A stretch of DNA of 64,000 bases from an uncultured Christensenella sp. (lineage in GTDB: Bacteria > Bacillota > Clostridia > Christensenellales > Borkfalkiaceae): contig CAJUGI010000001.1 of NCBI GenBank assembly GCA_910586065.1, positions 620,001 to 684,000 of the forward strand, read 5' to 3'. The translations under genes and the position numbers were made by a program. How positions within the stretch are numbered: position 1 is the stretch's first letter; every line of letters starts with the position of its first letter. The notes under the pieces were generated by a model. That model was not told the origin of the DNA. It did no database searches and saw nothing but the letters and a program-made list of their open reading frames with translations. Shown piece by piece: positions 23,883-32,326 of the stretch.

Positions 23883-24671
23883 ATGGATATTAAACTTGAA
23901 ATTCTTATTGTCGAAGACGACCCTAATGATTTAAGCGACCTTATTACCGAGCTTGATGCAAACAGTGAATATTTCAGTCTGATTGGCTCAACGGCTAATT
24001 CAGAAAAAGCTTATGAAATGGTTGTCGAGTCACATCCCGATGTAATCATTTTAGACCTTGAACTTCAGAAAGGATACGGCGACGGTATGGATTTACTTAA
24101 AAAAATCCACGACTCCTACTTTACGCGTCCTCCTTTCATTTTAATAGTTACCAACAACATCAGCACGGTTACTCACGACATTGCCAGAAGTATGGGTGCG
24201 GATTACGTAATGACAAAGTGTCAGGAAGGCTATACGGCAAAACTGCCAATAGAATTTCTTAAAATAAGCCGAGAGCTCATTTTAACAAGAAAATCAACCG
24301 GTTCCGGCGTTATAATCACGGCCACCCAACAGTCGGAATATTCAGAAAAACGCTTTAGACGACTTGCATTTGAAGAGATGAATCTTGTTGGAATTAATCC
24401 TAAATCTTCCGGCTATCAATATCTTGCCGACGCAATAGTATTTCTTGCACAGGACAAAAACGACCATATTTATAAACTTGTTGCAAAAAAGAACGGCAAA
24501 GCTGACACAACCGTTGCCAGAGCAATGCAAAACGCTATTAACAGAGCGTGGAACACCACTCCTCCCGAAATATTACAAAAGTATTACAAAGCGACCATAA
24601 AATCGAACAGAGGCGTTCCTACCATTACTGAGTTTATATATTATTACTCGCACAAAATACAAACTGCATAA
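23883..24671 (+). CDS. Spo0A-like response regulator (divergent paralogue)
   Basis: 262 aa. The N-terminal receiver domain (about 1-125) keeps the full active site: E-D-D near residue 10, phospho-acceptor Asp in IILDLEL, Thr in LIVTNN, and Lys in VMTKCQ. The C-terminal domain (about 150-262) matches the Spo0A effector fold: GYQYLADAIVFLA aligns with Spo0A GYLYLREAI, and TVARAMQNAINRAWN with RVERAIRHAIEVAW, though many contacts differ. The start is ATG 23883, with GGAG six bases upstream. It faces spo0A across a shared terminator. Function is unknown; it is probably a second regulator with a related but not identical DNA target. Confidence 0.85.
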   Translation: MDIKLEILIVEDDPNDLSDLITELDANSEYFSLIGSTANSEKAYEMVVESHPDVIILDLELQKGYGDGMDLLKKIHDSYFTRPPFILIVTNNISTVTHDIARSMGADYVMTKCQEGYTAKLPIEFLKISRELILTRKSTGSGVIITATQQSEYSEKRFRRLAFEEMNLVGINPKSSGYQYLADAIVFLAQDKNDHIYKLVAKKNGKADTTVARAMQNAINRAWNTTPPEILQKYYKATIKSNRGVPTITEFIYYYSHKIQTA

Positions 24672-24674
24672 ATT

Positions 24675-24700
24675 AAACGCGGCTGAATTCAGCCGCGTTT
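24675..24700. terminator. Terminator between the two spo0A-family genes
   Basis: Perfect 26-bp palindrome AAACGCGGCTGAA/TTCAGCCGCGTTT, followed by TTTATT on the plus strand. It can serve the convergent genes. Confidence 0.85.
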
Positions 24701-24704
24701 TTTA

Positions 24705-25475
24705 TTAATCAAGCGATTCAAGTATCAGTTTGTCCGCAACCAAAGCAATAAATTCACTGTTTGTGGGACGCTCACTGCCTATGTATACACGCGCTCCGAA
24801 TATAGAACTAATCGCGTCCGTTCTTCCGCGATTCCAGGCAACTTCAATAGCATGCCTTATTGCCCTTTCAACCTTGCTGGCGCTTGTACTAAATTTTTCA
24901 CCGACACTGGGATAAAGTTCCTTCGTCACACGGTTAATGATTGAAGGTTCGGAAACCGCCATTTTGATGCTTTCGCGCAGATATGAAAATCCTTTAATAT
25001 GCGGAGGAATTCCTATAGTAATAAAAATATTACTTATCTTTTCGTCAAGCGAACTTATTTTACGCTTATCACGAATATCTGTTCCGACTTTATACTCAAT
25101 AGACCGGTCGCTGGAAAGCTCGCGTATTCTGTTCATCAGCGTTTCGGCCTTAACAGGCTTAGCCAGATAATATACAGCGCCGTGTTCTATTGCCCTGTCA
25201 ACAATTTTGTCATCAGCAAATCCCCCGATGGCTATTGACAGACATCCTGAACACGTTTCTTTTAATGCGTCAAGTACGCCGAATCCGTCCAATCCGCTTA
25301 AAACCAAGTCAACGATAGCAACATCGGGATTTTTACGCTTTATTAAGTCGGCGGCGACATTTCCGTTAGCAGAAGCCGCACAAACTTCATAGCCCTCCAC
25401 CGACGAAATATAGTTAGTCAGTTCGTTTAATAAGTCTTCGTTATTTTCAAAGACTGCAACATTTATGTTTTTCAT
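24705..25475 (-). CDS. spo0A: Stage 0 sporulation response regulator Spo0A
   Basis: Master regulator of sporulation entry, 256 aa. The C-terminal effector domain is highly conserved (GIPPHIKGFSYLRESI, KVERAIRHAIEVAWNRG, ISSIFGARV, PTNSEFIALVADKL). The receiver keeps the acceptor Asp (AIVDLVLSGLDG) and the Lys of LAKPVK. The acidic pair that is D-D in B. subtilis is E-N here (VFENNEDL), and the conserved Thr/Ser position reads Ala/Gly (SIAIGGFAD). The SD AAGGAG precedes the ATG. The gene is separated from spoIVB by ~24 kb; in many spore-formers the two are adjacent. Confidence 0.95.
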   Translation of the reverse strand: MKNINVAVFENNEDLLNELTNYISSVEGYEVCAASANGNVAADLIKRKNPDVAIVDLVLSGLDGFGVLDALKETCSGCLSIAIGGFADDKIVDRAIEHGAVYYLAKPVKAETLMNRIRELSSDRSIEYKVGTDIRDKRKISSLDEKISNIFITIGIPPHIKGFSYLRESIKMAVSEPSIINRVTKELYPSVGEKFSTSASKVERAIRHAIEVAWNRGRTDAISSIFGARVYIGSERPTNSEFIALVADKLILESLD

Positions 25476-25510
25476 TATTTTTCAATCTCCTTGATACTCT
25501 ACGTTTGAAA

Positions 25511-25539
25511 ATTATAGTACACAAAAACGCAAAAGTAAA
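25511..25539 (-). promoter_or_regulatory. Promoter of spo0A
   Basis: Minus strand: -35 TTTACT (25534-25539), 17-bp spacer, -10 TATAAT (25511-25516). The predicted leader is ~29 nt with the SD AAGGAG. Confidence 0.55.
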
Positions 25540-25580
25540 GTAATTTTGTAAAATAATGAAAAATTTATTTTAAAATATTT

Positions 25581-25587
25581 TGTCGAA
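25581..25587 (+). promoter_or_regulatory. Candidate 0A box upstream of spo0A
   Basis: TGTCGAA ~105 bp upstream of the spo0A ATG, in a context (TTTTGTCGAAT-ATG..TTGTAAAA) resembling that upstream of the paralogue at 23806. It could mediate autoregulation. Confidence 0.45.
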
Positions 25588-25626
25588 TTATGGAATATTG
25601 TAAAATAATTTGTTAAACCGCATAAA

Positions 25627-27204
25627 TTACTGCGTTATGATGTCTATATATTCGTCGTAATTTACACATTTATCGAATTTTTTGTTGCCGTTTATTTCAA
25701 TAATCCTGTTTGCGACGGTATTCATAAGTTCCTGGTCGTGCGAAGTAAACAACATGCATCCCCTGAAATTCTTCATACCGTTGTTGAGCGCCGTTATAGA
25801 TTCAAGGTCGAGGTGATTAGTGGGCTCGTCCAGAATTAAGAAGTTGCCGCCTTCCAACATTATTTTAGAAAGCATACAACGCACCTTCTCACCGCCAGAC
25901 AAAACTTTAGCCTGTTTAAGCGCTTCTTCACCTGAAAATAACATTCTACCGAGCCAGCCCCTTAAATATTCCTCATAATGGTCTTTGGAATACTGGCTTA
26001 GCCATTCCACAAGAGACAAATTACATCCAGCAAAATATTCATTATTATTTTCCGGAAAATAGGAAACAGAAATTGTTTTACCCCACTTTATCGTACCGGC
26101 GTCAGGCTGAACCTTCCCCGTTAAAACGTCATAAAGCATTGACACTGTAGTACTCTTGTCGCTCACAATGCCGATTTTGTCGTCCTTTTGAACGGTAAAC
26201 GATACGTCCTCAAAGTATCCCTTTTTTGTGAGCCCCTCCACCATTAAAATATCGTTGCCAATTTCTTTTTCAAATTTAAAATCAATATAAGGGTATTTTC
26301 TTAAAGAGGGCTTAAAATCGGAAATAGTAAGTTTTTCAAGTTCTTTCTTTCTGGAAGTTGCCTGACGGGATTTTGAAGCATTCGCGGCAAATCGTGCAAT
26401 AAAGTCCTGCAGTTCCTTTGCGCGTTGTTCGTTCTTCTTGTTCTGGTCACGCTGTTGGCGGGCTATCAGCTGGCTTGTTTCATACCAAAAGTCATAGTTA
26501 CCCAACATCATATTTATTTTGCCGAAATCAACGTCGCAGATATGTGTGCAAACCTTATTTAAAAAGTGGCGGTTATGCGAAACTATTATTATCGTGTTTT
26601 CGAAGTCCAAAAGGTAATTTTCGAGCCAGCGCACGGTTTTTATATCAAGGTTGTTTGTAGGCTCATCCAATAAAAGCACGTCGGGATTGCCGAAAAGCGC
26701 CTGCGCAAGCAACACTTTAATTTTCAGTTTTGCATCCAAATCCGCCATTAGTACGTCGTGGTATTCTTCAGCTATATCAAGCGCGTTCAAAAGTGTCTGC
26801 GCTTCGTATTCCGCCTCCCAACCGCCAAGCTCGGCAAACTCGCTTTCAAGCTCGCTTGCGCGCACTCCGTCCTCTTCCGAAAAGTCGGACTTAGCGTAAA
26901 GCGCGTCTTTTTCATCCATTATATCGACTAAGCGCTTATGTCCGAGCATAACCGCGCGAAGTACCGTTACGTGGTCAAATGCATTTTGATTTTGTTGCAA
27001 AACGGACATACGCTCTGTTTTATCCAGCGTAACGTCCCCCTTGTTAGGTTCTACATCGCCGCTTAAAACCTTTAAGAAAGTGGATTTCCCCGCACCGTTT
27101 GCGCCGATTATGCCATAGCAGTTGCCCTTCGTAAATTTGAGGTTTACGTCCTCGAAAAGTTTTTTACTGCCGTATTGAAGTGAAACGTTGTTTACCTGTA
27201 ACAT
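25627..27204 (-). CDS. ABC-F family ATPase (YkpA-like)
   Basis: Soluble twin-ABC protein of the ribosome-associated ABC-F family, 525 aa. NBD1 has a good Walker A (GANGAGKS) and Walker B (LLLDEPTNNLD) but a degenerate signature. NBD2 has a degenerate Walker A (VSDKSTTVS, no P-loop Lys) with a good signature (LSGGEKVR) and Walker B (LILDEPTNHLD). One ATP site is therefore canonical and one degenerate, which I recall as typical of YkpA-type members. The linker between NBDs (~235-285) is basic and coiled. SD-like CGGAGA precedes the ATG. A 280-nt leader upstream may be regulatory. Confidence 0.88.
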   Translation of the reverse strand: MLQVNNVSLQYGSKKLFEDVNLKFTKGNCYGIIGANGAGKSTFLKVLSGDVEPNKGDVTLDKTERMSVLQQNQNAFDHVTVLRAVMLGHKRLVDIMDEKDALYAKSDFSEEDGVRASELESEFAELGGWEAEYEAQTLLNALDIAEEYHDVLMADLDAKLKIKVLLAQALFGNPDVLLLDEPTNNLDIKTVRWLENYLLDFENTIIIVSHNRHFLNKVCTHICDVDFGKINMMLGNYDFWYETSQLIARQQRDQNKKNEQRAKELQDFIARFAANASKSRQATSRKKELEKLTISDFKPSLRKYPYIDFKFEKEIGNDILMVEGLTKKGYFEDVSFTVQKDDKIGIVSDKSTTVSMLYDVLTGKVQPDAGTIKWGKTISVSYFPENNNEYFAGCNLSLVEWLSQYSKDHYEEYLRGWLGRMLFSGEEALKQAKVLSGGEKVRCMLSKIMLEGGNFLILDEPTNHLDLESITALNNGMKNFRGCMLFTSHDQELMNTVANRIIEINGNKKFDKCVNYDEYIDIITQ

Positions 27205-27484
27205 ATATTCTCCGTTGAATTATTTTTTTAATAAAATTTTCTTCCAGCCGGTTTTCATAAAAACCGCGGATAACTTCCACACTGTTTGTGCTTTCGTATT
27301 CGCTCTCCAAAGTCCCGCAAAAATTCCAATTTAAAACTGTTTAAAAAGTTCGGCGCAAAAACGCAACAGATAAGCTGGAAATATCGTAAACAAAATCAAA
27401 TACTTATCAAGCCGATTCTAGCGCATTGTTTTTGCGATAATTTCTGAAACACGCTTTTAATAAATTCTTTATTATCAGTAATTC
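27205..27484 (-). promoter_or_regulatory. 280-nt leader of the ABC-F gene with a possible 12-codon leader peptide
   Basis: No conserved gene is seen. On the minus strand a mini-ORF (27220-27258, encoding MKTGWKKILLKK) ends 15 nt before the ABC-F ATG. Its own ATG lies in the loop of a hairpin (CGGTTTT/AAAACCG type, 27250-27265). A two-codon ORF (ATG CGC TAG) lies further upstream. Leader peptides control several ABC-F genes by ribosome-mediated attenuation. Here this is inference only. Confidence 0.3.
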
Positions 27485-29251
27485 TTAAACTGCAAACTGG
27501 CTGTTATATAATTTGGAATAGAATCCGCCTTTTAAAAGCAATTCTTTATGCGTACCTTGCTCAACTATATTGCCGTTATTCATTACTAAAATCAAGTCCG
27601 CCTCTTTAATCGTTGAAAGTCTGTGAGCAACAATAAAACTCGTTCTGCCCTTCATAAGCCTTGCAAAAGCTTCCTGAATTTTCAGCTCGGTGCGGGTATC
27701 TATCGACGAAGTGGCTTCATCCAAAATAAGCATAGGAGGCAGACAAAGCATAATCCTTGTTATGCAAAGTAACTGTTTTTGCCCCTGTGAGAGATTGCCG
27801 CCGTCCTCGGCAAGCACGGTATCATAACCTTGCGGCAATTGCATTATAAAGTTATGAGAGTGCGAGGCTTTTGACGCCGCGATTATCTCTTCTTCGGTTG
27901 CATCGCGCCTGCCCATTGCGATATTTTCACGCACAGTGCCGCTCTTCAGCCACGTGTCCTGCAAAACCATACCATAATTTTTACGCAACGATTTGCGCGT
28001 GGTTTTTGCAACGTTTTTGCCGTCTACAGAAATTGTTCCGTCCAACGGCTCGTAAAAACGCATCAAAAGGTTAATAAGAGTAGTTTTTCCGCAGCCGGTA
28101 GGTCCGACAATTGCTATTCTCTGCCCCGCCCTTGCATTCAAGTTAAAGTTTTCAATCAGTTTTTTATCTGCAGCATACGAAAAATAAACTTTTTCAAACT
28201 CAACGTTACCCTCTGCGTTATCGAGCACGAACGCATCCTCGGCATCCGGAGTTTGCGGAGTTTCGTCTATTATTTCGTAAATTCTGCCGGCACAAGCAAC
28301 TGCATTTTGCAATTCGGTTATTACGCCTGAAATTTCATTGAAAGGCTTTGTATATTGGTTTGCGTATGATAAAAGACTTGTAAGCGTGCCCACCGTAAAC
28401 ACGAGCGGAAGAGTTACGTTGCAAACCAGCATCAATGCGCCCGAAAGAGCGACCGCAGCATAAACGACTGCGTTTACGAAACGCGTAGAAGGATTTGTGA
28501 GCGACGAAAAGAAAATAGATTTAAGCGAAGCTTTGGTAAGCCTGCCGTTGATTTCGTCAAATTTTTCAAGGTTTTCGTCCTCGCGGTTGAAAGCCTGAAC
28601 TACCTTTAAATTGCCGATTATTTCGTCTATAAAAGCCGTCTGCTCGCCACGTATTTCCGAAGCGGTTTTAAACATAGAATAAGTTCTCGAAGCAATAAAC
28701 TTTGCCACAAACAGCGAAAGCGGCGTTAAAACGAACACTATTAGTGCGATAATCCAGTTGAGGACGAACATGATTACAAGTGTGCCGATTATGGTTAAAA
28801 TACCGGTAAAAAGCTGCGTGAATCCCATTAAAAGTCCGTCGGCAAACTGGTCTACATCTGCAATGTTGCGACCTACGATATCGCCGTAAGAATGTGAGTC
28901 GATAAAACTCAGCGGCAATTTTTGCAAATTTGCAAACGCTTCTTCCCTTACGTCTTTGACTACGTTGTATGTTATGCGGTTATTAATTATGCTTGTGAGC
29001 CATTGCGAAACGCAAGTTGCCGCGACGACCGCGCCAATTATTATAAATTTTTGAAAAACCTGCGTAAAATCGACTTGGGAATACTTGGTTAAATCGAAAA
29101 GGTCAATCACCTGTCCAAAAAATACCGGAACTATTAAGTTGCCAGCCACGGTAATCAGCGCAAAAAATATCGTGAGCGCAAGCATGAATTTGTAGTGCTT
29201 TAGCTGTTTTAAAATGCGTTTGTACACTTTTTTACGGGAAAGATTAGCCAT
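27485..29251 (-). CDS. ABC exporter half-transporter B (degenerate signature)
   Basis: 588-aa fused membrane/ATPase subunit: six transmembrane helices (~25-310), then an ABC domain with Walker A GPTGCGKTT, signature LSQGQKQLL (non-canonical) and Walker B LILDEATSSID with a catalytic Glu. The start ATG 29249-29251 has a strong SD (AGAGGAGG) and overlaps the upstream partner by 8 nt. Together the pair resembles BmrCD/YheHI-type heterodimeric multidrug exporters. The substrate is unknown. Confidence 0.9.
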   Translation of the reverse strand: MANLSRKKVYKRILKQLKHYKFMLALTIFFALITVAGNLIVPVFFGQVIDLFDLTKYSQVDFTQVFQKFIIIGAVVAATCVSQWLTSIINNRITYNVVKDVREEAFANLQKLPLSFIDSHSYGDIVGRNIADVDQFADGLLMGFTQLFTGILTIIGTLVIMFVLNWIIALIVFVLTPLSLFVAKFIASRTYSMFKTASEIRGEQTAFIDEIIGNLKVVQAFNREDENLEKFDEINGRLTKASLKSIFFSSLTNPSTRFVNAVVYAAVALSGALMLVCNVTLPLVFTVGTLTSLLSYANQYTKPFNEISGVITELQNAVACAGRIYEIIDETPQTPDAEDAFVLDNAEGNVEFEKVYFSYAADKKLIENFNLNARAGQRIAIVGPTGCGKTTLINLLMRFYEPLDGTISVDGKNVAKTTRKSLRKNYGMVLQDTWLKSGTVRENIAMGRRDATEEEIIAASKASHSHNFIMQLPQGYDTVLAEDGGNLSQGQKQLLCITRIMLCLPPMLILDEATSSIDTRTELKIQEAFARLMKGRTSFIVAHRLSTIKEADLILVMNNGNIVEQGTHKELLLKGGFYSKLYNSQFAV

Positions 29252-30989
29252 TTTCTGCCTCCTCTTGCCCAAACTGTGAATTATTTATTTCGCGGTATAC
29301 TTCACAGCTTTTTAAAAGCTCTTCGTGCGTTCCTATCCCCACCATTTTCCCGCCGTCCAAAACTATAATTTTATCAGCGTGCCGTATAGACGACGTACGC
29401 TGTGAAACTATAAAAACCGTTGGTTTATAGTCAAGATTTTTTATTGATTTGCGCAAGTTAGCGTCAGTTGCATAATCAAGTGCGGAAGCACTGTCATCTA
29501 AAATAAGAATTTCCGGCCTTTTGACAAGCGCTCTCGCAATTGTAAGCCTTTGCCGCTGTCCGCCGGAAAAATTCTTGCCCCCCTGTTCCACAGGCTCGTC
29601 AAGTCCGCCGTCCTTTGAATATATTACGTCGGCGGCTTGAGCGGCGGCTACCGCTTCGGAAATTTCTTCTTCGCTCGCGTCGTTTTTGCCCCACTGCATA
29701 TTTTCACGAATTGTGCCTTTAAAAAGAACGGCTCTCTGAGGCACGATGCCGCATTTATCCCGCAATTTTTCATCGCCGATAACGTTTACGTTGACTCCGT
29801 CAATTAAAACCTGCCCTTTGCGAACGTCGTAAAAGTGCGGTAAAACGTTTACCAGCGTGGTTTTTCCCGCTCCCGTGCCGCCTATTATGCCCACCGTTTG
29901 CCCGCGCTCCACCGAAAATGAAACGTCCTCCAATGCATTTATCTGTGCATTGCCATAATTTACGCTTACGTTTTTATATTCTATAAATGGAACTGACTTT
30001 TCAGCTGCGGGTGCTGTTTTACCGCCGTGAATCAGTTCGGTTTTCATATCGAGAATTTCAGTAATCCTGCCTGCACACGCAAACGATTTGGTAACAGTAA
30101 TTATCAGGTTTGCAAGTTTGATAAGCTCTACTAAAATCTGCGACATATAGTTATAGAGAGATACAACTTGCCCTTGTGTAAGCGTTCCGCCGTCGATTTT
30201 GATTGCACCAACATACAAAAGTACGATTATCGCGGCGTTTATAACCGCATATGTTAAAGGGTTCATTAACGCGGATATTTTGCCGACAAAGAGCTGAACT
30301 TTCGTAAGTTCGCCGTTCTTTTTGTTGTACTCAGATATTTCGTCTTCTTCTTTGCAAAAAGCCCTTAAAACTCTTGCCCCCGTAAGCGTCTCACGCGTGG
30401 CGGTAGTTACTCTATCCAACTTACCCTGCACTTTCTTGTATAAAGGAATGCTTGCAAGCATAATTCCGAAAACAATCACGCATAGAACGGCGATAGATAC
30501 GCCGAAAACGCCGCCCGAAACGCCCGAAGGGTCCACTATAAACGCCATAATCATGGCGCCGAAAACAATAAACGGCGAGCGCATAAACAACCTTAAAACG
30601 AGGTTCACGCCCGACTGCAACTGATTTACGTCGCTGGTCATACGCGTAATCATTTTTCCTGTGCCCAAACCGTCAATCTGGCTGTATGAAAGACTCTGCA
30701 CTTTTGAAAACAGGTCGTGCCGCAGTTCCTTTGAAAAGCCGACCGCCGCTTTTGCGGCGAAGTACTGAGCCGAAACTGCGCTGATTAAACCGATTACTCC
30801 CAAAGCCACCAAGATAAGACATGCGTAAATTACATAGCTTGCTCCCGCTCCGCCGTTTATACCGTTGTCAATAATAGCCGAAACTACCAGCGGAACAAAC
30901 AATTCGAACAATGCTTCCAACAATTTGAAAAGCGGGGCGAGAACGGATTGCAACTTATAATGTTTTAAATACTTTAAGAGCTTTCTCAT
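29244..30989 (-). CDS. ABC exporter half-transporter A (Asp in Walker B)
   Basis: 581-aa membrane/ATPase subunit: six transmembrane helices, Walker A GGTGAGKTT, canonical signature FSGGQRQRL, and Walker B LILDDSASALD with Asp where the catalytic Glu should be. The canonical and degenerate features complement those of the downstream subunit, the hallmark of heterodimeric exporters. No SD precedes the ATG. A TTGCTT-17-TATAAT promoter predicts a 2-nt leader. Confidence 0.9.
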   Translation of the reverse strand: MRKLLKYLKHYKLQSVLAPLFKLLEALFELFVPLVVSAIIDNGINGGAGASYVIYACLILVALGVIGLISAVSAQYFAAKAAVGFSKELRHDLFSKVQSLSYSQIDGLGTGKMITRMTSDVNQLQSGVNLVLRLFMRSPFIVFGAMIMAFIVDPSGVSGGVFGVSIAVLCVIVFGIMLASIPLYKKVQGKLDRVTTATRETLTGARVLRAFCKEEDEISEYNKKNGELTKVQLFVGKISALMNPLTYAVINAAIIVLLYVGAIKIDGGTLTQGQVVSLYNYMSQILVELIKLANLIITVTKSFACAGRITEILDMKTELIHGGKTAPAAEKSVPFIEYKNVSVNYGNAQINALEDVSFSVERGQTVGIIGGTGAGKTTLVNVLPHFYDVRKGQVLIDGVNVNVIGDEKLRDKCGIVPQRAVLFKGTIRENMQWGKNDASEEEISEAVAAAQAADVIYSKDGGLDEPVEQGGKNFSGGQRQRLTIARALVKRPEILILDDSASALDYATDANLRKSIKNLDYKPTVFIVSQRTSSIRHADKIIVLDGGKMVGIGTHEELLKSCEVYREINNSQFGQEEAENG

Positions 30990-30997
30990 ACCGCACG

Positions 30998-31026
30998 ATT
31001 ATACCATTTATATAATTAAAAAGCAA
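30998..31026 (-). promoter_or_regulatory. Promoter of the ABC exporter pair (leaderless geometry)
   Basis: Minus strand: -35 TTGCTT (31021-31026), 17-bp spacer, -10 TATAAT (30998-31003). Predicted +1 30991, ATG 30989. Confidence 0.65.
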
Positions 31027-31032
31027 TTTTTA

Positions 31033-31061
31033 TTGCAATTATTAACGGAATTTGCTAAACT
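31033..31061 (+). promoter_or_regulatory. Promoter of the RlmI-like gene (leaderless geometry)
   Basis: -35 TTGCAA (31033-31038), 17-bp spacer, -10 TAAACT (31056-31061). The predicted +1 is 31068, exactly the A of the ATG. It is divergent from the exporter promoter. Confidence 0.65.
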
Positions 31062-31067
31062 TATTTT

Positions 31068-32231
31068 ATGGCTTACGAAATTACTTTAAAAAAAGGTGAA
31101 GAAAAGCGCATTATTGCGGGGCACAGCTGGGTCTATGCAAACGAAGTTGCAAAAATTTGCGGCAAGGATAAAAACGGTTCGCTTGCGTCTGTATTCTCCT
31201 TCGACGGCAGGTTTATCGGAAAAGGTTACATAAACCATGCTTCTAAGATTTTGGTGCGGATTTTTATCCGCGGCAACGAAACCGATGACGAAAATTTTTA
31301 TTATGAAAGAATTAAAGCGGCAAATGATTACCGCGTTAAACTCGGTTATAAAAACTGCTACCGCGTGACGTTCGCCGAAAGCGACAATCTGCCCGCGCTT
31401 ATAATCGATAAATACGGCGATTATCTTTCAGTGCAGTTTCTTGCGCTCGGAATCGATTTGAGGAAAAAAATAATCGTTGACAGCCTGATTAAGTTGTTCA
31501 ATCCCAAGGGTATTTACGAAAGAAGCGACGTGTCCGTACGAAAAAAAGAAGGACTTGCAGAGATTAAAGGCATTTTATACGGCGAGGTGCCAGATTATGT
31601 TGAAATAATGGAGAACGGCGTAAAAATGCTCGTCGATATTAAAAACGGGCAAAAGACGGGTTATTTTTTAGACCAAAAGGAAAACCGTTTTGCCGCAAGA
31701 CGGTATTGCCGGGGTGAAGTTTTGGACTGCTTTTGTAACAGCGGCGGATTTTCTTTGAACGCCGCGACGGTTGCCGACAAAGTAATCGCGTGCGACATTT
31801 CTCCACTCGCATTAAAAAACGTTGAGGACAATGCGAAATTAAACGGTTTTAAAAACGTTGAAACTTTACAGGGCGACGTTTTTGAGGTTTTGAGAAATTT
31901 CAGAAAAGAAAAACGGACGTTTGATACGGTGATTTTGGACCCGCCCGCGTTCTGCAAAACCGCTGATGAGATTAAGGACGCCTACCGCGGGTACAAAGAC
32001 ATAAACCTTACCGCAATGAAGTTGGTTAAATGCGGCGGATTTTTGATAACCTGTTCCTGCTCGCACTATATGTCGTCCACGCTGTTTGAAAAAATGATTG
32101 CCGAAGCCGCAAGAGAAAGCGGGCGCTTAGTTCGCTATGCGGAGATAAAAACACAGGCGCCCGACCACCCCGCAACACTTTCCGCAGACGAAACGCAATA
32201 TTTGAAATTTTTTGTTCTGCATATCGTTTGA
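31068..32231 (+). CDS. Class I SAM-dependent rRNA methyltransferase, RlmI-like
   Basis: 387 aa. An N-terminal PUA domain (about 1-75) begins with the family-typical KKGEEKRIIAGHSWVYANEV. The C-terminal Rossmann methyltransferase domain has SAM motif VLDCFCNSGGFSLNAA (near 220) and catalytic motif LDPPAFCK (near 292). The family methylates cytosine-5 in 23S rRNA (C1962 in E. coli). No SD is present upstream; the transcript probably begins at the ATG. Confidence 0.92.
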   Translation: MAYEITLKKGEEKRIIAGHSWVYANEVAKICGKDKNGSLASVFSFDGRFIGKGYINHASKILVRIFIRGNETDDENFYYERIKAANDYRVKLGYKNCYRVTFAESDNLPALIIDKYGDYLSVQFLALGIDLRKKIIVDSLIKLFNPKGIYERSDVSVRKKEGLAEIKGILYGEVPDYVEIMENGVKMLVDIKNGQKTGYFLDQKENRFAARRYCRGEVLDCFCNSGGFSLNAATVADKVIACDISPLALKNVEDNAKLNGFKNVETLQGDVFEVLRNFRKEKRTFDTVILDPPAFCKTADEIKDAYRGYKDINLTAMKLVKCGGFLITCSCSHYMSSTLFEKMIAEAARESGRLVRYAEIKTQAPDHPATLSADETQYLKFFVLHIV

Positions 32232-32247
32232 GAAATAAAAAGACGCT

Positions 32248-32266
32248 ATTATGCGTGACGTAGTAC
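32248..32266. repeat. 19-bp extragenic repeat, copy 1
   Basis: ATTATGCGTGACGTAGTAC, 17/19 identical to 40721-40739. Both copies lie 13-16 bp before a terminator hairpin in the same orientation. Confidence 0.5.
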
Positions 32267-32278
32267 TTAATAAACAAC

Positions 32279-32304
32279 AAAAAACGCGGCTTTGCCGCGT
32301 TTTT
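32279..32304 (+). terminator. Terminator of the RlmI-like gene
   Basis: AAAAACGCGGC-TTT-GCCGCGTTTTT. Confidence 0.85.
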
Positions 32305-32326
32305 ACTTAATTTTTAGTTAATTTAT

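Noticed and set aside
25627..27204. Degenerate Walker A in NBD2 of the ABC-F protein as a sign of decay
   Set aside because: The matching signature in NBD1 is also degenerate, giving one intact and one inactive site. I recall the same pattern in the YkpA-type family, so it is probably normal.
32251..32310. Tiny plus-strand ORF beginning in the 19-bp repeat
   Set aside because: About 19 codons that run straight through a terminator hairpin, with no SD. The similarity to 40724 is explained by the repeat itself.
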